DNA from: Enterococcus raffinosus
GTDB taxonomy: Bacteria; Bacillota; Bacilli; Lactobacillales; Enterococcaceae
Direction of reading: 5' to 3'
DNA length: 64,000 bases
Assembly (NCBI RefSeq): GCF_018917525.1
Contig: NZ_JAHLOS010000005.1
Location: forward strand, 62,001 to 126,000
Part shown: positions 26,662 through 36,976 of the stretch, one piece after another
Layout of the letters: every line of letters begins with the position of its first letter
How positions within the stretch are numbered: the first letter of the stretch is position 1
Translations under genes and position numbers: made by a program
The notes under the pieces: model-generated
Told to the model about the DNA's origin: nothing
What the model saw: the letters and a program-made list of their open reading frames with translations, nothing else
The model's database searches: none

Positions 26662-27342
26662 CTATTTATCGTTGCCGTAGTATTTTTTGTATAATTTTCG
26701 GTCTTTTAAGAAGTAGTATACGATCGCTACGATGACTGCAAATAACGCCACCGGAATCTCAACCTTCGCTAAATCAAGCAGACTCGTTTCATAACCTAGA
26801 TCCTTCAATGTCGCTTGAACTAACAGCGCTCCTGGACCTCCTACAAATAATACTTGGAAGAAAAACCAGGCAATATTTTCCATCCCTGAGGACATTCCTT
26901 TTAATTCTTCAACATAATCTTCTTCGGGTTCTTTTCCTTTTGCTTCAATTGAACCAATCACCATTGGCATAATGATCGGACGGACAAAACCGGCTACCCC
27001 GCCAAAGCTGATATTGAAGGCCGCAAAGATTGAACGCATTACCCCGTACGCGCCAATGACCGCACCAGCGGAAGCATTTTTGATTTTTCCAATTAATTTT
27101 GCTGCTGATTCCTTTAAGCCATTTCGCTCCAAGGTTCCAGTAACCAGCATAATTAAGATGAAAATTGCCATCGAACGATTGGAAACAAAGCTTGTTCCCA
27201 ATGTTGTCAGCAAGCCCTCAACACCTAAACCGCCAGTGATCGCTGTAACGATTGCCGCCACTAAAATGATCAAAATTGAATCTAATTTCAGTGCGAAACC
27301 AATAATAACAATCAAAATACCTATTAATTTAACTAATTCCAT
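26662..27342 (-). CDS. DUF969 membrane protein (putative transporter subunit)
   Basis: 226 residues with about six membrane helices. The central block AYGVMRSIFAAFNISFGGVAGFVRPIIMPMV is the DUF969 signature. Partner of the DUF979 protein encoded directly downstream. GGGAGGAAAATTTTTAC precedes ATG at 27342. Separated from the M14 peptidase gene by a 129-bp spacer with two hairpins. Confidence 0.82.
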   Translation of the reverse strand: MELVKLIGILIVIIGFALKLDSILIILVAAIVTAITGGLGVEGLLTTLGTSFVSNRSMAIFILIMLVTGTLERNGLKESAAKLIGKIKNASAGAVIGAYGVMRSIFAAFNISFGGVAGFVRPIIMPMVIGSIEAKGKEPEEDYVEELKGMSSGMENIAWFFFQVLFVGGPGALLVQATLKDLGYETSLLDLAKVEIPVALFAVIVAIVYYFLKDRKLYKKYYGNDK

Positions 27343-27361
27343 GTAAAAATTTTCCTCCCTT

Positions 27362-27397
27362 ATTCATTTCAAAATGATGTAACCATTTGAAATGAAT
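27362..27397. other. Hairpin in the M14-DUF969 spacer
   Basis: ATTCATTTCAAA and TTTGAAATGAAT are perfect 12-bp inverted arms around a 12-base loop. No T-run on the minus strand, so a processing or stabilising element, or a protein site, is more likely than a terminator. A second weaker stem (TTCTAC/GTAGAA) lies at 27433-27464. Confidence 0.55.
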
Positions 27398-27471
27398 TTT
27401 CTTATGATCAGTGTTAGCATGCGGTTCTACTAACATATAAAAATGCGAAGTAGAACGCGCAACTGACATCC

Positions 27472-30400
27472 TTATGATGATGCAATAATCGGACGAAGCC
27501 GAGTGTAGCTAATATTTATTTCCTCTGGTGTAAACACCGTAGAGCTCTGGTAAAGCGATTTTGCCTCTAGCAATAAATCAATCGTTGCCAGATCGTGGAC
27601 AACATGGGCCTCAGCGCACAATCTTAAGTATTCTCCTTGAGCCGTTTCGTCTGCCACTTCACTTGTGTAGGCGACTGATGTCAACCATGGAAAGCGAATC
27701 GACGGATAGCGATGTGTTGTATCTGCCGCAAAGCCGATCCAATAATTGATCATTTCCTTATAATACTCTGCTGGAAATAGCTTAGGCAGCCATTTATGGG
27801 CATAGGTTTCAAATTGCTGCGCCCACTCTTCATTCCACTTTTTCATTTCTGGTACAGAGCCAATCGCCTCTGCAATCACATCTTCGATTTTTTTATTCAA
27901 GACGATGTTCGAACGATATTCTTCATTTGTAGGGAACCAAAAATAGCCATACAATAATGAACGTGGAAGCCAAAAGCCTTTATATGAAGGCGATGTATAA
28001 CCAGAAAACGGCTGCTCCCATTCATGAGTAGGAACACCATGATTATCCACCATAACATCTGGGACAAATCGCTCATACAGTCGCGTCATTCCTAGCGCTT
28101 CGGTATGCTGTGTTTCCAGATTGAAGTATTCATAATAGAACTCTTTTCCTACTCCGTTAAAACGAGCAACATGGAGCTTCCACTCAGGTGTCTTTTTTTG
28201 CAGCTCATAATGAATCGCTGCGCCATCGACATTTTCCAAAGGAACGATCACCAAATTCAGGTGCTCTGCAACATCCTGATACTTCGGATCGGTTAGCAAT
28301 TCCTTCAATAGTAGAAAAGCTCCGTTCGTACCTGACACTTCATTCGCGTGATGCCGCGCATTGATTATTTCTGATGGATAATTGGTCAAACGCTTGGTTC
28401 TCGATAAATAACCAGAATCGGCAGCTTTTGGCAATAATTCGATCGCATATATTTCTCGTCCTAAATAGGATGTCGCGATCTTGTAGACTGAAATCTGCGG
28501 CACACGTTTTAACTGCTGAATAATAGATAGATATTCCTCATATCCAATGACTTCCTCAGGATGCAAATCAATCTGATCAATCGTTAAGTCCTTAACTGCC
28601 TCTGGCGCCTTTTGAGGGACGTCAACTATAAAACGCTGCCCCTCAGCTTGAAAGATTAATTGTTTGTACAAACGAAAATCATAATCTTGACCAACTAATC
28701 CTTTACCTAAGAGACTTGCGTAGGCTTCTACAACCTCCGCCTGTACACCCTCAATCTGAATTGTTGCAGCTAAGCCCTGTGATCCATAATGAATGGACTG
28801 AAGATAACAATTGATTTCCCTGCGTTCAGGTGGATAGACGGCTTGTTTGCCCTTCACCACAATTTGAGGATCTTTGTTTACTTGTTCAAGAAGTGTGACT
28901 TTAAATTGAGGTTTTCCTTCTTTTTTCTGAACAATCGGTAAAATCAACCCCGGCTCTTCAAACATCTCACCATGAACGTCCAAGCCATAATTTTTGAAAT
29001 AATCTGCTCCTGCAAAATAGAGGTCTTCATGCAACGCGTCCAAACTAGACAAAAGATCATTCCGACTTGTCAAACGTTCATCTGGTTCACTTGCAGTAAT
29101 CTCTAATTGCAGCTGCGCGAAAAATGGCTGCTGTGCCTTAGTTGGCTTGCCATTCGTCCGCTCTTCAATCCATGAACGGCAACTTGGCAGCACCTCTTCC
29201 TGATAGAGTGTCCAAATTTTTTCAATATCTGTTGGGAATCGCTCCTCTAAAACAGGCACGTCATTAATCTTCACTTTCAGTCTTCCGGTTGGCGGATGAA
29301 CCTTTCCCATCCCTGGATAAGCAGTTAGATACGGTCTTTCAGAATAACTGGCTTGATAAGCCCAGCGTTTCTCTTCCGTCTCTGTTTTCACTATCAGTTC
29401 ATAGGTCAGCTCTTCTGAGCCGGAATAAGTAGCAAACGCTATCTGATCAGCCGACAGGTTGAAGGCCTTCATCAGATTATCTTGAATCGGATAAAGCTCT
29501 TGCAGATAACGAATCGGCAAATCATTCCATTTTTCCGGATCACGACCGTCTACATTATTATAGGTCGGTGTCGCACCAGATTCCTCTGTCCATTCCGTTA
29601 CTCCCTCTGGCAAAAAGGGCTTAAAAGCTATTGTAACATTCTCAATTTTCTGACTTTTCAGCTTAGGTATAATGATGTCATTGATCCAGGAATACCCTTG
29701 CTTATGAGCACAAACCAGTTCAATCTTCCCATCTGCCTGACGAGCGGTCAGTTCCTTGTGAATCCTTTGTTGAAGCGCCTCGCGTACTTGCCAATCCTCA
29801 CTGAGCACACCTGTAATTTCTACACGATCACCTGCATGAATTTTAGGATAAACAGAAGCTATTTTTTCTAAAAACTCATCAACCTCCCAAGTTAAATCGA
29901 AGGCCTTCTCGTAGGCTTCAATCATAGAACGATGATTGACAAAGGTTGAATCAGGAAATGCCACCTCAATCTCTTCCTGTCGTTGTGTAATTTCAGGTGA
30001 CGCATACACCAGCTTCTCCTCAGCTGGCAAGCTTGCGGCATAAGCCAATTGACCATCGAGGTTTTTCATTGAAAAGCTCTCTACCAACTTTTGAAGATAG
30101 CTGCTCCAAGTCTCAAAAGCGGAAAGCTTTGGAAACTGTTCACACAAAATCGCCGAAAATTCCTCCAGCTCTGCTCCAGTTCCTTCTATAATAATTTGTT
30201 CGCCCTGTTTAAAAATTCGACAATTTTCTGCTTCTCGGAATAAAATTGCTGGACCACTCTCATAACTCTGGCTAAGCAGCCAATCCGTTATTGCTGTGGT
30301 CTCCATGCCAAAACGAAAAGCAATATTGCTGGCCGCAGCCATCATTGAAGCACTGCACTTTTCGGGTACAATCATCTTAACTGCTAGTTTATCTGGTAAA

Positions 30401-30711
30401 AAATCATGGTTTCGATCTTCTAAAAGCGGACCAGTACTAAATAATTTCTCTAACCCAGTCACTTCTCGCCATTCATAATCAATGACCCCCTCAGCATATT
30501 GATTTGTCGCTTGATAATCCTCTGGCGGTCTTTCATGCTTCTGCTTTTGTACAAGCTGTTTCATTAACTCTTGTTCAGTTGGCGTAGCCTCACCCATAGT
30601 CGTACTAGCAATTGGAAAAGTTGAATGTTCGCACATAAATCCTGAAATCAAAGCTGCTTGAATGGTCTGGCGTTGTTCAAGAAAAGCTAATTGTCCTTCT
30701 ACTTTTAGCAC
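27472..30711 (-). CDS. Large M14-family zinc carboxypeptidase-like protein
   Basis: 1079 residues. The zinc motif HxxE appears in INARHHANEVSGTNGAF near residue 770. LENVDGAAIHYEL and VDNHGVPTHEWEQPFSGY follow as further family blocks. About 700 residues of N-terminal sequence precede the peptidase domain and match no domain I know. There is no signal peptide, so action inside the cell on imported peptides is likely. GTG at 30711 is the start, with GGGAGGAA eight bases upstream. The gene lies 12 bp after proB and ahead of the DUF969/DUF979 genes. Confidence 0.8.
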   Translation of the reverse strand: MLKVEGQLAFLEQRQTIQAALISGFMCEHSTFPIASTTMGEATPTEQELMKQLVQKQKHERPPEDYQATNQYAEGVIDYEWREVTGLEKLFSTGPLLEDRNHDFLPDKLAVKMIVPEKCSASMMAAASNIAFRFGMETTAITDWLLSQSYESGPAILFREAENCRIFKQGEQIIIEGTGAELEEFSAILCEQFPKLSAFETWSSYLQKLVESFSMKNLDGQLAYAASLPAEEKLVYASPEITQRQEEIEVAFPDSTFVNHRSMIEAYEKAFDLTWEVDEFLEKIASVYPKIHAGDRVEITGVLSEDWQVREALQQRIHKELTARQADGKIELVCAHKQGYSWINDIIIPKLKSQKIENVTIAFKPFLPEGVTEWTEESGATPTYNNVDGRDPEKWNDLPIRYLQELYPIQDNLMKAFNLSADQIAFATYSGSEELTYELIVKTETEEKRWAYQASYSERPYLTAYPGMGKVHPPTGRLKVKINDVPVLEERFPTDIEKIWTLYQEEVLPSCRSWIEERTNGKPTKAQQPFFAQLQLEITASEPDERLTSRNDLLSSLDALHEDLYFAGADYFKNYGLDVHGEMFEEPGLILPIVQKKEGKPQFKVTLLEQVNKDPQIVVKGKQAVYPPERREINCYLQSIHYGSQGLAATIQIEGVQAEVVEAYASLLGKGLVGQDYDFRLYKQLIFQAEGQRFIVDVPQKAPEAVKDLTIDQIDLHPEEVIGYEEYLSIIQQLKRVPQISVYKIATSYLGREIYAIELLPKAADSGYLSRTKRLTNYPSEIINARHHANEVSGTNGAFLLLKELLTDPKYQDVAEHLNLVIVPLENVDGAAIHYELQKKTPEWKLHVARFNGVGKEFYYEYFNLETQHTEALGMTRLYERFVPDVMVDNHGVPTHEWEQPFSGYTSPSYKGFWLPRSLLYGYFWFPTNEEYRSNIVLNKKIEDVIAEAIGSVPEMKKWNEEWAQQFETYAHKWLPKLFPAEYYKEMINYWIGFAADTTHRYPSIRFPWLTSVAYTSEVADETAQGEYLRLCAEAHVVHDLATIDLLLEAKSLYQSSTVFTPEEINISYTRLRPIIASS

Positions 30712-30723
30712 ATCATTTCCTCC

Positions 30724-31506
30724 CTACTGCTGTTTTTTAAACAATGTCCCAATCTCACGTCCAGCTAAAATATCATATAAGACATGTGGATCTCTGCCAT
30801 TTGCTAGAACCATCGAGATATTTGCCGTTAAAGCCCCAGTTGCTGTTTTCAGCTTACTGCGAATCCCGCCGCGGCTTAATTTTCCTAAGCTAGGATCAGA
30901 GGCTTCAAATAAGCGTTGATCAATTTTACTTAAATGACGAATCATTTGTGCTTCTTCGTTGACTGACGGATTTTCCGAATACAGGCCGTTCACATCGGTC
31001 AGCATGATTAATAAATCAGCATCAACTGCCTCAGCGATCAATAAAGAGAGCTCATCATTGTCTTCAAATTTTGTTCTATGCTCCCCTTCATCCACCGTCA
31101 CCGCGTCATTTTCATTCACAATTGGTAAAATTCGACGGTCCAAAAGCTCTTGAATCGTTTTGTCGAAAGCCCGCCGATTTTCAGGGACTGTTAAAATATC
31201 TCTACTCAATAACAGCTGTCCGATATTCTGATCGCGCTTCTTGAACTCAGCTTCGTATAAGCCGGTTAGAATGCCTTGTCCAACAGCCGCAGCTGCGTAT
31301 TTGGATACCTCACCTAGTTGGACTGTTCCAGCACCAACAGCCCCTGAAGATACTAAAATAATTTTCTTCCCTGATCTCATTAATTGGGCCAATACGCTGG
31401 CTAATTTTGAGATAGCTGATTCAATTATTCCCGTTTCCGGCGATACTAATAAACTTGTTCCAACCTTTATAACTATGATATCTGCCTTTTTTATTTCTTC
31501 TCTCAT
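30724..31506 (-). CDS. proB: Glutamate 5-kinase
   Basis: 260 residues, the short form without the PUA domain. It makes gamma-glutamyl phosphate from glutamate and ATP. KVGTSLLV, VSSGAVGAG, FEDNDELSLLIA and TDVNGLY..GGIRSKLKTA are the amino-acid-kinase and substrate motifs. ATG at 31506 follows AAGGTG; the upstream in-frame GTG at 31515 is less likely. No proA gene is adjacent, and the downstream genes are pcp, a peptidase and permease subunits. Unless proA lies elsewhere, the product could cyclise to 5-oxoproline, an inference. Confidence 0.9.
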   Translation of the reverse strand: MREEIKKADIIVIKVGTSLLVSPETGIIESAISKLASVLAQLMRSGKKIILVSSGAVGAGTVQLGEVSKYAAAAVGQGILTGLYEAEFKKRDQNIGQLLLSRDILTVPENRRAFDKTIQELLDRRILPIVNENDAVTVDEGEHRTKFEDNDELSLLIAEAVDADLLIMLTDVNGLYSENPSVNEEAQMIRHLSKIDQRLFEASDPSLGKLSRGGIRSKLKTATGALTANISMVLANGRDPHVLYDILAGREIGTLFKKQQ

Positions 31507-31543
31507 CAAATACACCTTAACTATAAAAAACAGACGATTAAAC

Positions 31544-31571
31544 TATATAAAACAGCAATCGACCATTACAA
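31544..31571 (-). promoter_or_regulatory. Promoter of the proB-pcp operon
   Basis: Minus strand TTGTAA (31566-31571), 16-base spacer, TATATA (31544-31549), about 40 bases before the proB start. Confidence 0.5.
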
Positions 31572-31945
31572 TTCTTTTATTTTGTGCTAATCATATCACA
31601 AAGATATCTACATGAAAATATTTTATTTTTAATCGCCCACTTTTATCTCATTCATTTTGGGTTTATAAAAGCGTTTTTCTCTTTGTTTTTAATTGTTTGG
31701 AATATCCGCTTACAAAACAGACGTTATATTATAAGCGTGATATAAAATATTTTTTAGAGAAATAGAGCAATTAAATATCATCACAATTCATAATAAATAA
31801 TCAAATAAAGTGAAATGTTCGAATTTTCCATTTGAAATAATCAAACGTCCAAGATTATTTTCATGTTTTAAAAAAATAACCTCACTAAATTTCTTGAAGG
31901 AAAAGATGAAACTTCTTTTAAGGCATCTAAGAAAACTATAAAAAA
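31572..31945. other. AT-rich intergenic region
   Basis: A 62-codon open frame (31788-31976, minus) overlaps the fucO terminator, has no good ribosome site and low-complexity composition; I do not call it a gene. Nothing else seen. Confidence 0.5.
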
Positions 31946-31947
31946 AT

Positions 31948-31994
31948 AATGGACCAACGAAAAAATTGCTAAGCAAAAATTTCGTTGATCCATT
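31948..31994 (-). terminator. Terminator of the rha operon
   Basis: AATGGACCAACGAAA pairs with TTTCGTTGATCCATT, followed by a T-rich run on the minus strand, just after fucO. Confidence 0.8.
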
Positions 31995-32035
31995 CGATTC
32001 ATTTATCTTTCAAAAAAAATCTACTCTGTATCGTC

Positions 32036-33190
32036 TTACATCAAGCTTTGATACAACTCAATAATCTCAGAAACACTAGCATCGCGAGGATTCCCTGGGG
32101 TACAGACATCCTTGAAGGCATCTTCCGCAATTTTAGGAAGATCCTCCGATTTCACACCTAATTCAGAAATAGTCGCTGGAATCCCGACATCCTTACTTAA
32201 CTGATCGATCGCCTCACAAGCCGCGGTTCTAACTTCTTCTATACTCATTGTCTCAATTGCTTCTATTTGTAATACTTCGGCGATTTCCCGGTATTTTTCT
32301 CCAGTGAAATCCTTATTGAATTTCATTACTGTCGGTAATAGCGCGGCACAGGCTACGCCATGAGGAATATTATACCAAGCACTCAACGGGTGAGCCATTC
32401 CATGAACCAGTCCTAAACCAACATTTGAAAAGCCCATCCCAGCAATGTATTGACCTAACGCCATTTCTTCGCGGGCTAATTGTTTTTCATTCACTGAGTC
32501 TCTCAATGAACGACCGATGATCTCGATTGCTTTTAGATGTAGCATATCGGTTAATTCCCATGCACCTTTAGTAATAAAGCCTTCAATGGCATGAGTCATG
32601 GCGTCCATCCCCGTCGAAGCAGCTAGCTTTTTCGGCATGCCCATCATCATGTCACTATCAACGAAAGCGACGATTGGAATATCGTTCGGATCCACACAGA
32701 CAAACTTGCGATGATTCTTTTCATCGGTAATAACATAGTTGATCGTTACTTCTGCGGCAGTCCCTGAAGTTGTAGGTACGGCTAGAATTGGCAATGAAGG
32801 ATTTTTTGTCGCTGCGGTTCCTTCTAAGCTTAATACATCGGAAAATTCTGGGTTAGTCATAATGATCCCAATCGCTTTGGCCGTATCGATCGGTGAGCCA
32901 CCACCGATTGCGATAATCGCATCCGCCTTTGAAGCTTCAACGAAGGCTACGCCATCCTTCACGTTTTGAACTGTTGGATTAGGAACGATCCCATCATAAA
33001 TGTCATAAAAAACATTTGCTTGGTCCAGCAATTCAGTTACTTTGGTTGCCACTTTAAAGTCAATTAATCCTTTGTCTGTAACCACAACGACTTTTTTAAA
33101 GCCGCGCTTTTCAATTGCAGGAACGATGTTTTCAATCGCACCTTTGCCAAAATAAGATGTTTCATTCAAGATCATTCTATTTACTGTCAT
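32036..33190 (-). CDS. fucO: Lactaldehyde reductase (iron-dependent alcohol dehydrogenase)
   Basis: 384 residues, family III metal-dependent alcohol dehydrogenase. It reduces L-lactaldehyde, made by the rhamnulose-phosphate aldolase, to 1,2-propanediol and so recycles NADH. GGGSPIDTAKAI is the NAD-binding loop. The iron ligands lie in HAIEGFI and GLVHGMAHPLSAWYNIPHGVACA. ATG at 33190 follows GGAGGAAAACAA; the longer frame to 33238 lacks a ribosome site. Last gene of the rhaB-rhaA-rhaD-fucO run. Confidence 0.93.
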   Translation of the reverse strand: MTVNRMILNETSYFGKGAIENIVPAIEKRGFKKVVVVTDKGLIDFKVATKVTELLDQANVFYDIYDGIVPNPTVQNVKDGVAFVEASKADAIIAIGGGSPIDTAKAIGIIMTNPEFSDVLSLEGTAATKNPSLPILAVPTTSGTAAEVTINYVITDEKNHRKFVCVDPNDIPIVAFVDSDMMMGMPKKLAASTGMDAMTHAIEGFITKGAWELTDMLHLKAIEIIGRSLRDSVNEKQLAREEMALGQYIAGMGFSNVGLGLVHGMAHPLSAWYNIPHGVACAALLPTVMKFNKDFTGEKYREIAEVLQIEAIETMSIEEVRTAACEAIDQLSKDVGIPATISELGVKSEDLPKIAEDAFKDVCTPGNPRDASVSEIIELYQSLM

Positions 33191-33264
33191 TTGTTTTCCT
33201 CCATCTAATGTGTTTATTTTCACAATATTATTTAACAAATTGGAGGGTTGCCCCTCCGATTCAT

Positions 33265-34092
33265 TTAGCTATTTAGATACCCTTCTCTAGGTGTTACACC
33301 AAAGCTGTCGGCTAATAAACGTAAGTTTTCATCGCTAATAGTTTGCTTGACGCCGCCTTGAGCGCACACATAAGTGTAAACTTCTGCCGCCTTTTCAGCC
33401 GTTTCAATCAGACCAAATACCTCATCCATATCTTTTCCTGCACCATAGATCCCGTGCTGCGGCCATAAAACTAAGCGCGTTTCCTTCATTTTTGCGGCTG
33501 TCGCCTCACCTATTTCGGTTGTTCCAGGAACAATCCACGGAAGAATGGAGACGCCCTCTGGAAAGACCACTAAGCATTCCGTACACATTTGCCACAAGGT
33601 ACGAGTAAAGACTTTTTCATCTAAATCGTGGGTAAAGCTCATCGCCAATAAATGTGTCGCATGGTTATGCATAATGATGCGATTTTCAGGATCAACCTCT
33701 AGTCGTGCCATATGACTCATGAAGTGACTCGGCAGTTCGCTAGTAGGAACCGCGCCATTTTCCAATCCCCATAGCAGCTGTAAGGTTTTTCCATCTTCTT
33801 TTACGCGGATAACTCCTAAATTTTCCGCTGGATTCGCTTGAACATTTTTAAAGTACTTGCCAGAGCCGGTCACGATAAAATATTTCCCTGCTAATGAAGC
33901 AGCATCAAAGATCATCGGAATTTCCCGAATGACTTCAGTCGGGTCTAAAAACGGTAATACTTCATTTTCCTCCAACAAATAGCTGATATTTCCGCCATTG
34001 CGTTCATCCCAGCCTAGTCGGTATAAATTAGTCGTTACCTCGATCATTTCTTCTACATAGTTTGCGTTTAATATATTGTTCTTTTTCAACAC
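33265..34092 (-). CDS. rhaD: Rhamnulose-1-phosphate aldolase
   Basis: 275 residues, class II aldolase. It splits L-rhamnulose 1-phosphate into DHAP and L-lactaldehyde. GWDERNGGNISYLL, the active-site Glu in PTSELPSHFMSH, and the zinc ligands in IMHNHATHLLAM are present. Starts at GTG 34092 with AGGGAAAAC just upstream, seven bases after rhaA. Confidence 0.94.
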   Translation of the reverse strand: MLKKNNILNANYVEEMIEVTTNLYRLGWDERNGGNISYLLEENEVLPFLDPTEVIREIPMIFDAASLAGKYFIVTGSGKYFKNVQANPAENLGVIRVKEDGKTLQLLWGLENGAVPTSELPSHFMSHMARLEVDPENRIIMHNHATHLLAMSFTHDLDEKVFTRTLWQMCTECLVVFPEGVSILPWIVPGTTEIGEATAAKMKETRLVLWPQHGIYGAGKDMDEVFGLIETAEKAAEVYTYVCAQGGVKQTISDENLRLLADSFGVTPREGYLNS

Positions 34093-34099
34093 GTTTTCC

Positions 34100-35353
34100 C
34101 TACTTTCTTAAGCTTAAAACATCTTTTTCATAGTGCTTAACCTCTGTTAACCAATCCAGACCAACCGGTACATTGTTGATTTCGCAGAAGTAATTCCAAA
34201 CATCCGCAAATGGAAAGTCCTTCAATTCCTCGATCATTGCTAGGCGAGTCGTGTAATCGCCAGACAATTCGATTTCCTTAAGCGTATCAGTTGGTTCAAG
34301 CATCGCCTTCAACAGTGCTTTTTGTGTATTGCGAGTACCAATCACCCACGCGGCTACACGATTGATCGTCGCGTCAAAGAAGTCTAAGCCAATGTGTGTT
34401 TTCTTAAGCAGATCGTTGCGAACCAATTCACGTCCAATTTCCTGTAATTCATCGTCCATGATTACCACATGATCACTATCCCAACGAACTGGACGGCTAA
34501 CATGGAGTAAAATCCCATCACTGAACAAGCCTAATGAGGATAATTTATTTGAAATGACCTCTGTAGGATGAAAATGACCTGCGTCTAAACAAATCAACTT
34601 ATCGCGAGTCAAGCCATAACCCATATAGAACTCATGGGAACCAACAGTATACGCCTCGGCACCAAGTCCAAAGAGCTTACTTTCCACTGCATCTAAGGTG
34701 TGGCCAGGATCAAGCTTCTCAGAAAAAATCTCATCCAATGCTGTCATCAAGCGTTCTCTCGGTGTATAGCGATCGATCGGATTGTCTTTGTAGCCATCTG
34801 GTACCCAGAAATTATTGACACATACCTGACCAGTTTCTTTCCCGAAATATTCAGCGATCTTACGAGAACGCTTGCCATGTTCGATCCAAAATTCGCGAAC
34901 CTCAGAATCCGGCGAAGCCAAGGTAAAACCGTCTTTAAACATGGGATGTGAGAAAAAGGTCGGATTAAAATCTAAGCCCAAGCCTTGATTTTTGGCCCAA
35001 TCAACCCATTTTTCAAAATGCTTCGGCTCAAGTTCATTTAGATCGACTTTTTCATCTGTATCCAAGTAAATCGCATGCAGATTCAATTTATGCTTACCAG
35101 GAATTAAGGAATAAGCTTTTTCCAAGTCTGAGCGTAATTCTTCCGGCGTGCGAGCGCCCCCTGGATAATTTCCTGTAACTGAGATTCCGCCAGAAAGCTC
35201 ATCATCACTCAAAAAGCCTTTAACATCATCTCCCTGCCAAACATGCATCGAGATCTTTACTTCGGCTAATTGCTTTAATACCGCATCTGTATCAACATTC
35301 ATTTTTTCATAGGCCGCCTTAGCAGCTTGATATTTTTGAGTTACTTCACTCAT
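34100..35353 (-). CDS. rhaA: L-rhamnose isomerase
   Basis: 417 residues, the usual length. It converts L-rhamnose to L-rhamnulose with Mn or Zn. [12 protein letters not shown] near the start, [11 protein letters not shown], and the metal-site region [18 protein letters not shown] are characteristic. The gene overlaps the end of rhaB by eight bases. Confidence 0.96.
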   Translation of the reverse strand: MSEVTQKYQAAKAAYEKMNVDTDAVLKQLAEVKISMHVWQGDDVKGFLSDDELSGGISVTGNYPGGARTPEELRSDLEKAYSLIPGKHKLNLHAIYLDTDEKVDLNELEPKHFEKWVDWAKNQGLGLDFNPTFFSHPMFKDGFTLASPDSEVREFWIEHGKRSRKIAEYFGKETGQVCVNNFWVPDGYKDNPIDRYTPRERLMTALDEIFSEKLDPGHTLDAVESKLFGLGAEAYTVGSHEFYMGYGLTRDKLICLDAGHFHPTEVISNKLSSLGLFSDGILLHVSRPVRWDSDHVVIMDDELQEIGRELVRNDLLKKTHIGLDFFDATINRVAAWVIGTRNTQKALLKAMLEPTDTLKEIELSGDYTTRLAMIEELKDFPFADVWNYFCEINNVPVGLDWLTEVKHYEKDVLSLRK

Positions 35354-36815
35354 TTTCCTTGCTCCTTTTTTCGATAAATTTTTTATACTTTTCTAATACT
35401 TCGTGATCACAGGCTTGTGGTAAATGCTTGCTAAATGTGAAGGAATCCAAAATACATTGGCGTCCAGTTTCAATCGACTCAAATTCTTTTGTAGCAACCA
35501 TTTGCATCAGAATATTTCCGATTGCTGTCGCCTCTCCCGGTCCTGCACTGATTTCAATTTGCGCGACATCAGCGGTAAGCTGGTTAAGAAACTTATTGTT
35601 AGAACCACCGCCAACGATGTGCAGTTTACTAAGCTTGTCATTGGTTCCGGTCATTTTTTCCAGCTTCTCTAATTCACTGGCATAACAAAGGGCTAAATTG
35701 TCATAAATACAGCGGGCAATCGCGCCTGGTGTTTCAGGTATCGTCTGCCCGGTTTTTTTACAATAATCTTGAATAGCGGAAATCATGTTTTTTGGATTTA
35801 AAAAGCTCTCATGATTCACATCAATGAATTGTTGAAAAGGGGCTTCCTTTGCGGCCAGTTCTGCTAGATCAGGAAAACTATATTGATAGTCTTGCATTCG
35901 AGCGACTTCTTGAATCAACCACATTCCCATAATATTTTTTAAAAAGCGAATCGTGTTATGGGCGCCCCATTCATTCGTGTAATTTTCATTAAAGGCTTCT
36001 CGACTAACATTTGCTACCTTCGTTTCGACTCCTAAAAGTGACCAAGTCCCACTTGATATATAGCCCCAATCCCGGCCCTGTCCCGGTGTTCCGAGAATCG
36101 CCGAGGCGGTGTCATGACTAGCCACTGAAACAAAGGTCGCCTCAGGCAAATCAAAATCAGGAAATTTCTCCTTCACCAGCGAACCTAGAATGGTTCCAGC
36201 ATCTACTAACGGCGGCAGCTGATCTTTACGAATTCCGACTAAATCTAACAACTCTTCATCCCAAGTATCATTGGCAGGATTTAGCAGCTGCATGGTCGAA
36301 GCATTCGTCTTTTCCGTTACGGCCTGATTGGTAAAGACATACCCAAGGTAATCTGGAATCAATAATAATTTATCGGTTTTCTCTAGCAGTTCTCTTTGTT
36401 CAACCAACAGCTGGAAAATTGTATTAAAGGATTGGATTTGTATCCCGGTCTTCTCATACAACGTTTCCAAGCTCATAAGTTTTTGAAACTTCTCGACTGC
36501 GTTTTTCGTTCGGCTATCTCGGTAGGCGATCGGATCACCTAAAAGAGTGCCATCCTTGTCCACAAGACAATAATCAACCGCCCAAGTATCAATACCGACG
36601 TAGCAATGTTCAATGCCGCTTTGCTTTACTTTTTCTAAGCCAACGACAATCTCCTGAATCAAATAGTTGATATCCCAACGCTGAAAACCATCCAATAGCC
36701 GAAAACCATTTTTAAAACGATGAACTTCGGTCAAGGTCAGCTGCCCATCAATCAGTTCACTTTTCATCAAGCGACCGCTAGAGGCACCAATATCAATAGC
36801 AATATATATTTTCAT
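35346..36815 (-). CDS. rhaB: Rhamnulokinase
   Basis: 489 residues, FGGY kinase family. It phosphorylates L-rhamnulose. [12 protein letters not shown] is the phosphate-binding loop; [15 protein letters not shown] and the C-terminal [19 protein letters not shown] and [12 protein letters not shown] blocks are typical of RhaB. First gene of the rha operon, with AAAGGAGCAGGTA before ATG at 36815. Divergent from the AraC-type regulator at 36977. Confidence 0.96.
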   Translation of the reverse strand: MKIYIAIDIGASSGRLMKSELIDGQLTLTEVHRFKNGFRLLDGFQRWDINYLIQEIVVGLEKVKQSGIEHCYVGIDTWAVDYCLVDKDGTLLGDPIAYRDSRTKNAVEKFQKLMSLETLYEKTGIQIQSFNTIFQLLVEQRELLEKTDKLLLIPDYLGYVFTNQAVTEKTNASTMQLLNPANDTWDEELLDLVGIRKDQLPPLVDAGTILGSLVKEKFPDFDLPEATFVSVASHDTASAILGTPGQGRDWGYISSGTWSLLGVETKVANVSREAFNENYTNEWGAHNTIRFLKNIMGMWLIQEVARMQDYQYSFPDLAELAAKEAPFQQFIDVNHESFLNPKNMISAIQDYCKKTGQTIPETPGAIARCIYDNLALCYASELEKLEKMTGTNDKLSKLHIVGGGSNNKFLNQLTADVAQIEISAGPGEATAIGNILMQMVATKEFESIETGRQCILDSFTFSKHLPQACDHEVLEKYKKFIEKRSKENE

Positions 36816-36910
36816 TACCTGCTCCTTTCACTTTATTGATAGAATATTAAAAATTGAGATTTGATGACTCAATCTCGTATACTCAACTTATGATGTTATT
36901 CTACAACCAT

Positions 36911-36926
36911 ATGTAAGCTTTTACAT
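36911..36926. promoter_or_regulatory. Cre-like palindrome between rhaB and the AraC regulator
   Basis: ATGTAAGCTTTTACAT is a perfect ATGTAA/TTACAT dyad and differs from the CcpA cre pattern by one core base (CT for CG). It overlaps the -35 (TTTACA, 36920-36925) of the regulator gene, whose -10 TATAAT is at 36942-36947. Catabolite repression of the divergent unit is plausible. Confidence 0.45.
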
Positions 36927-36976
36927 TACACGATTTTGATGTATAATTGCATTATCTTGGTGAAAGGAAGCTCACA

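Noticed and set aside
31788-31976. 62-codon minus-strand frame downstream of the rha operon
   Set aside because: Phe/Leu-rich low-complexity translation, overlaps the terminator, no ribosome site or homology recognised.
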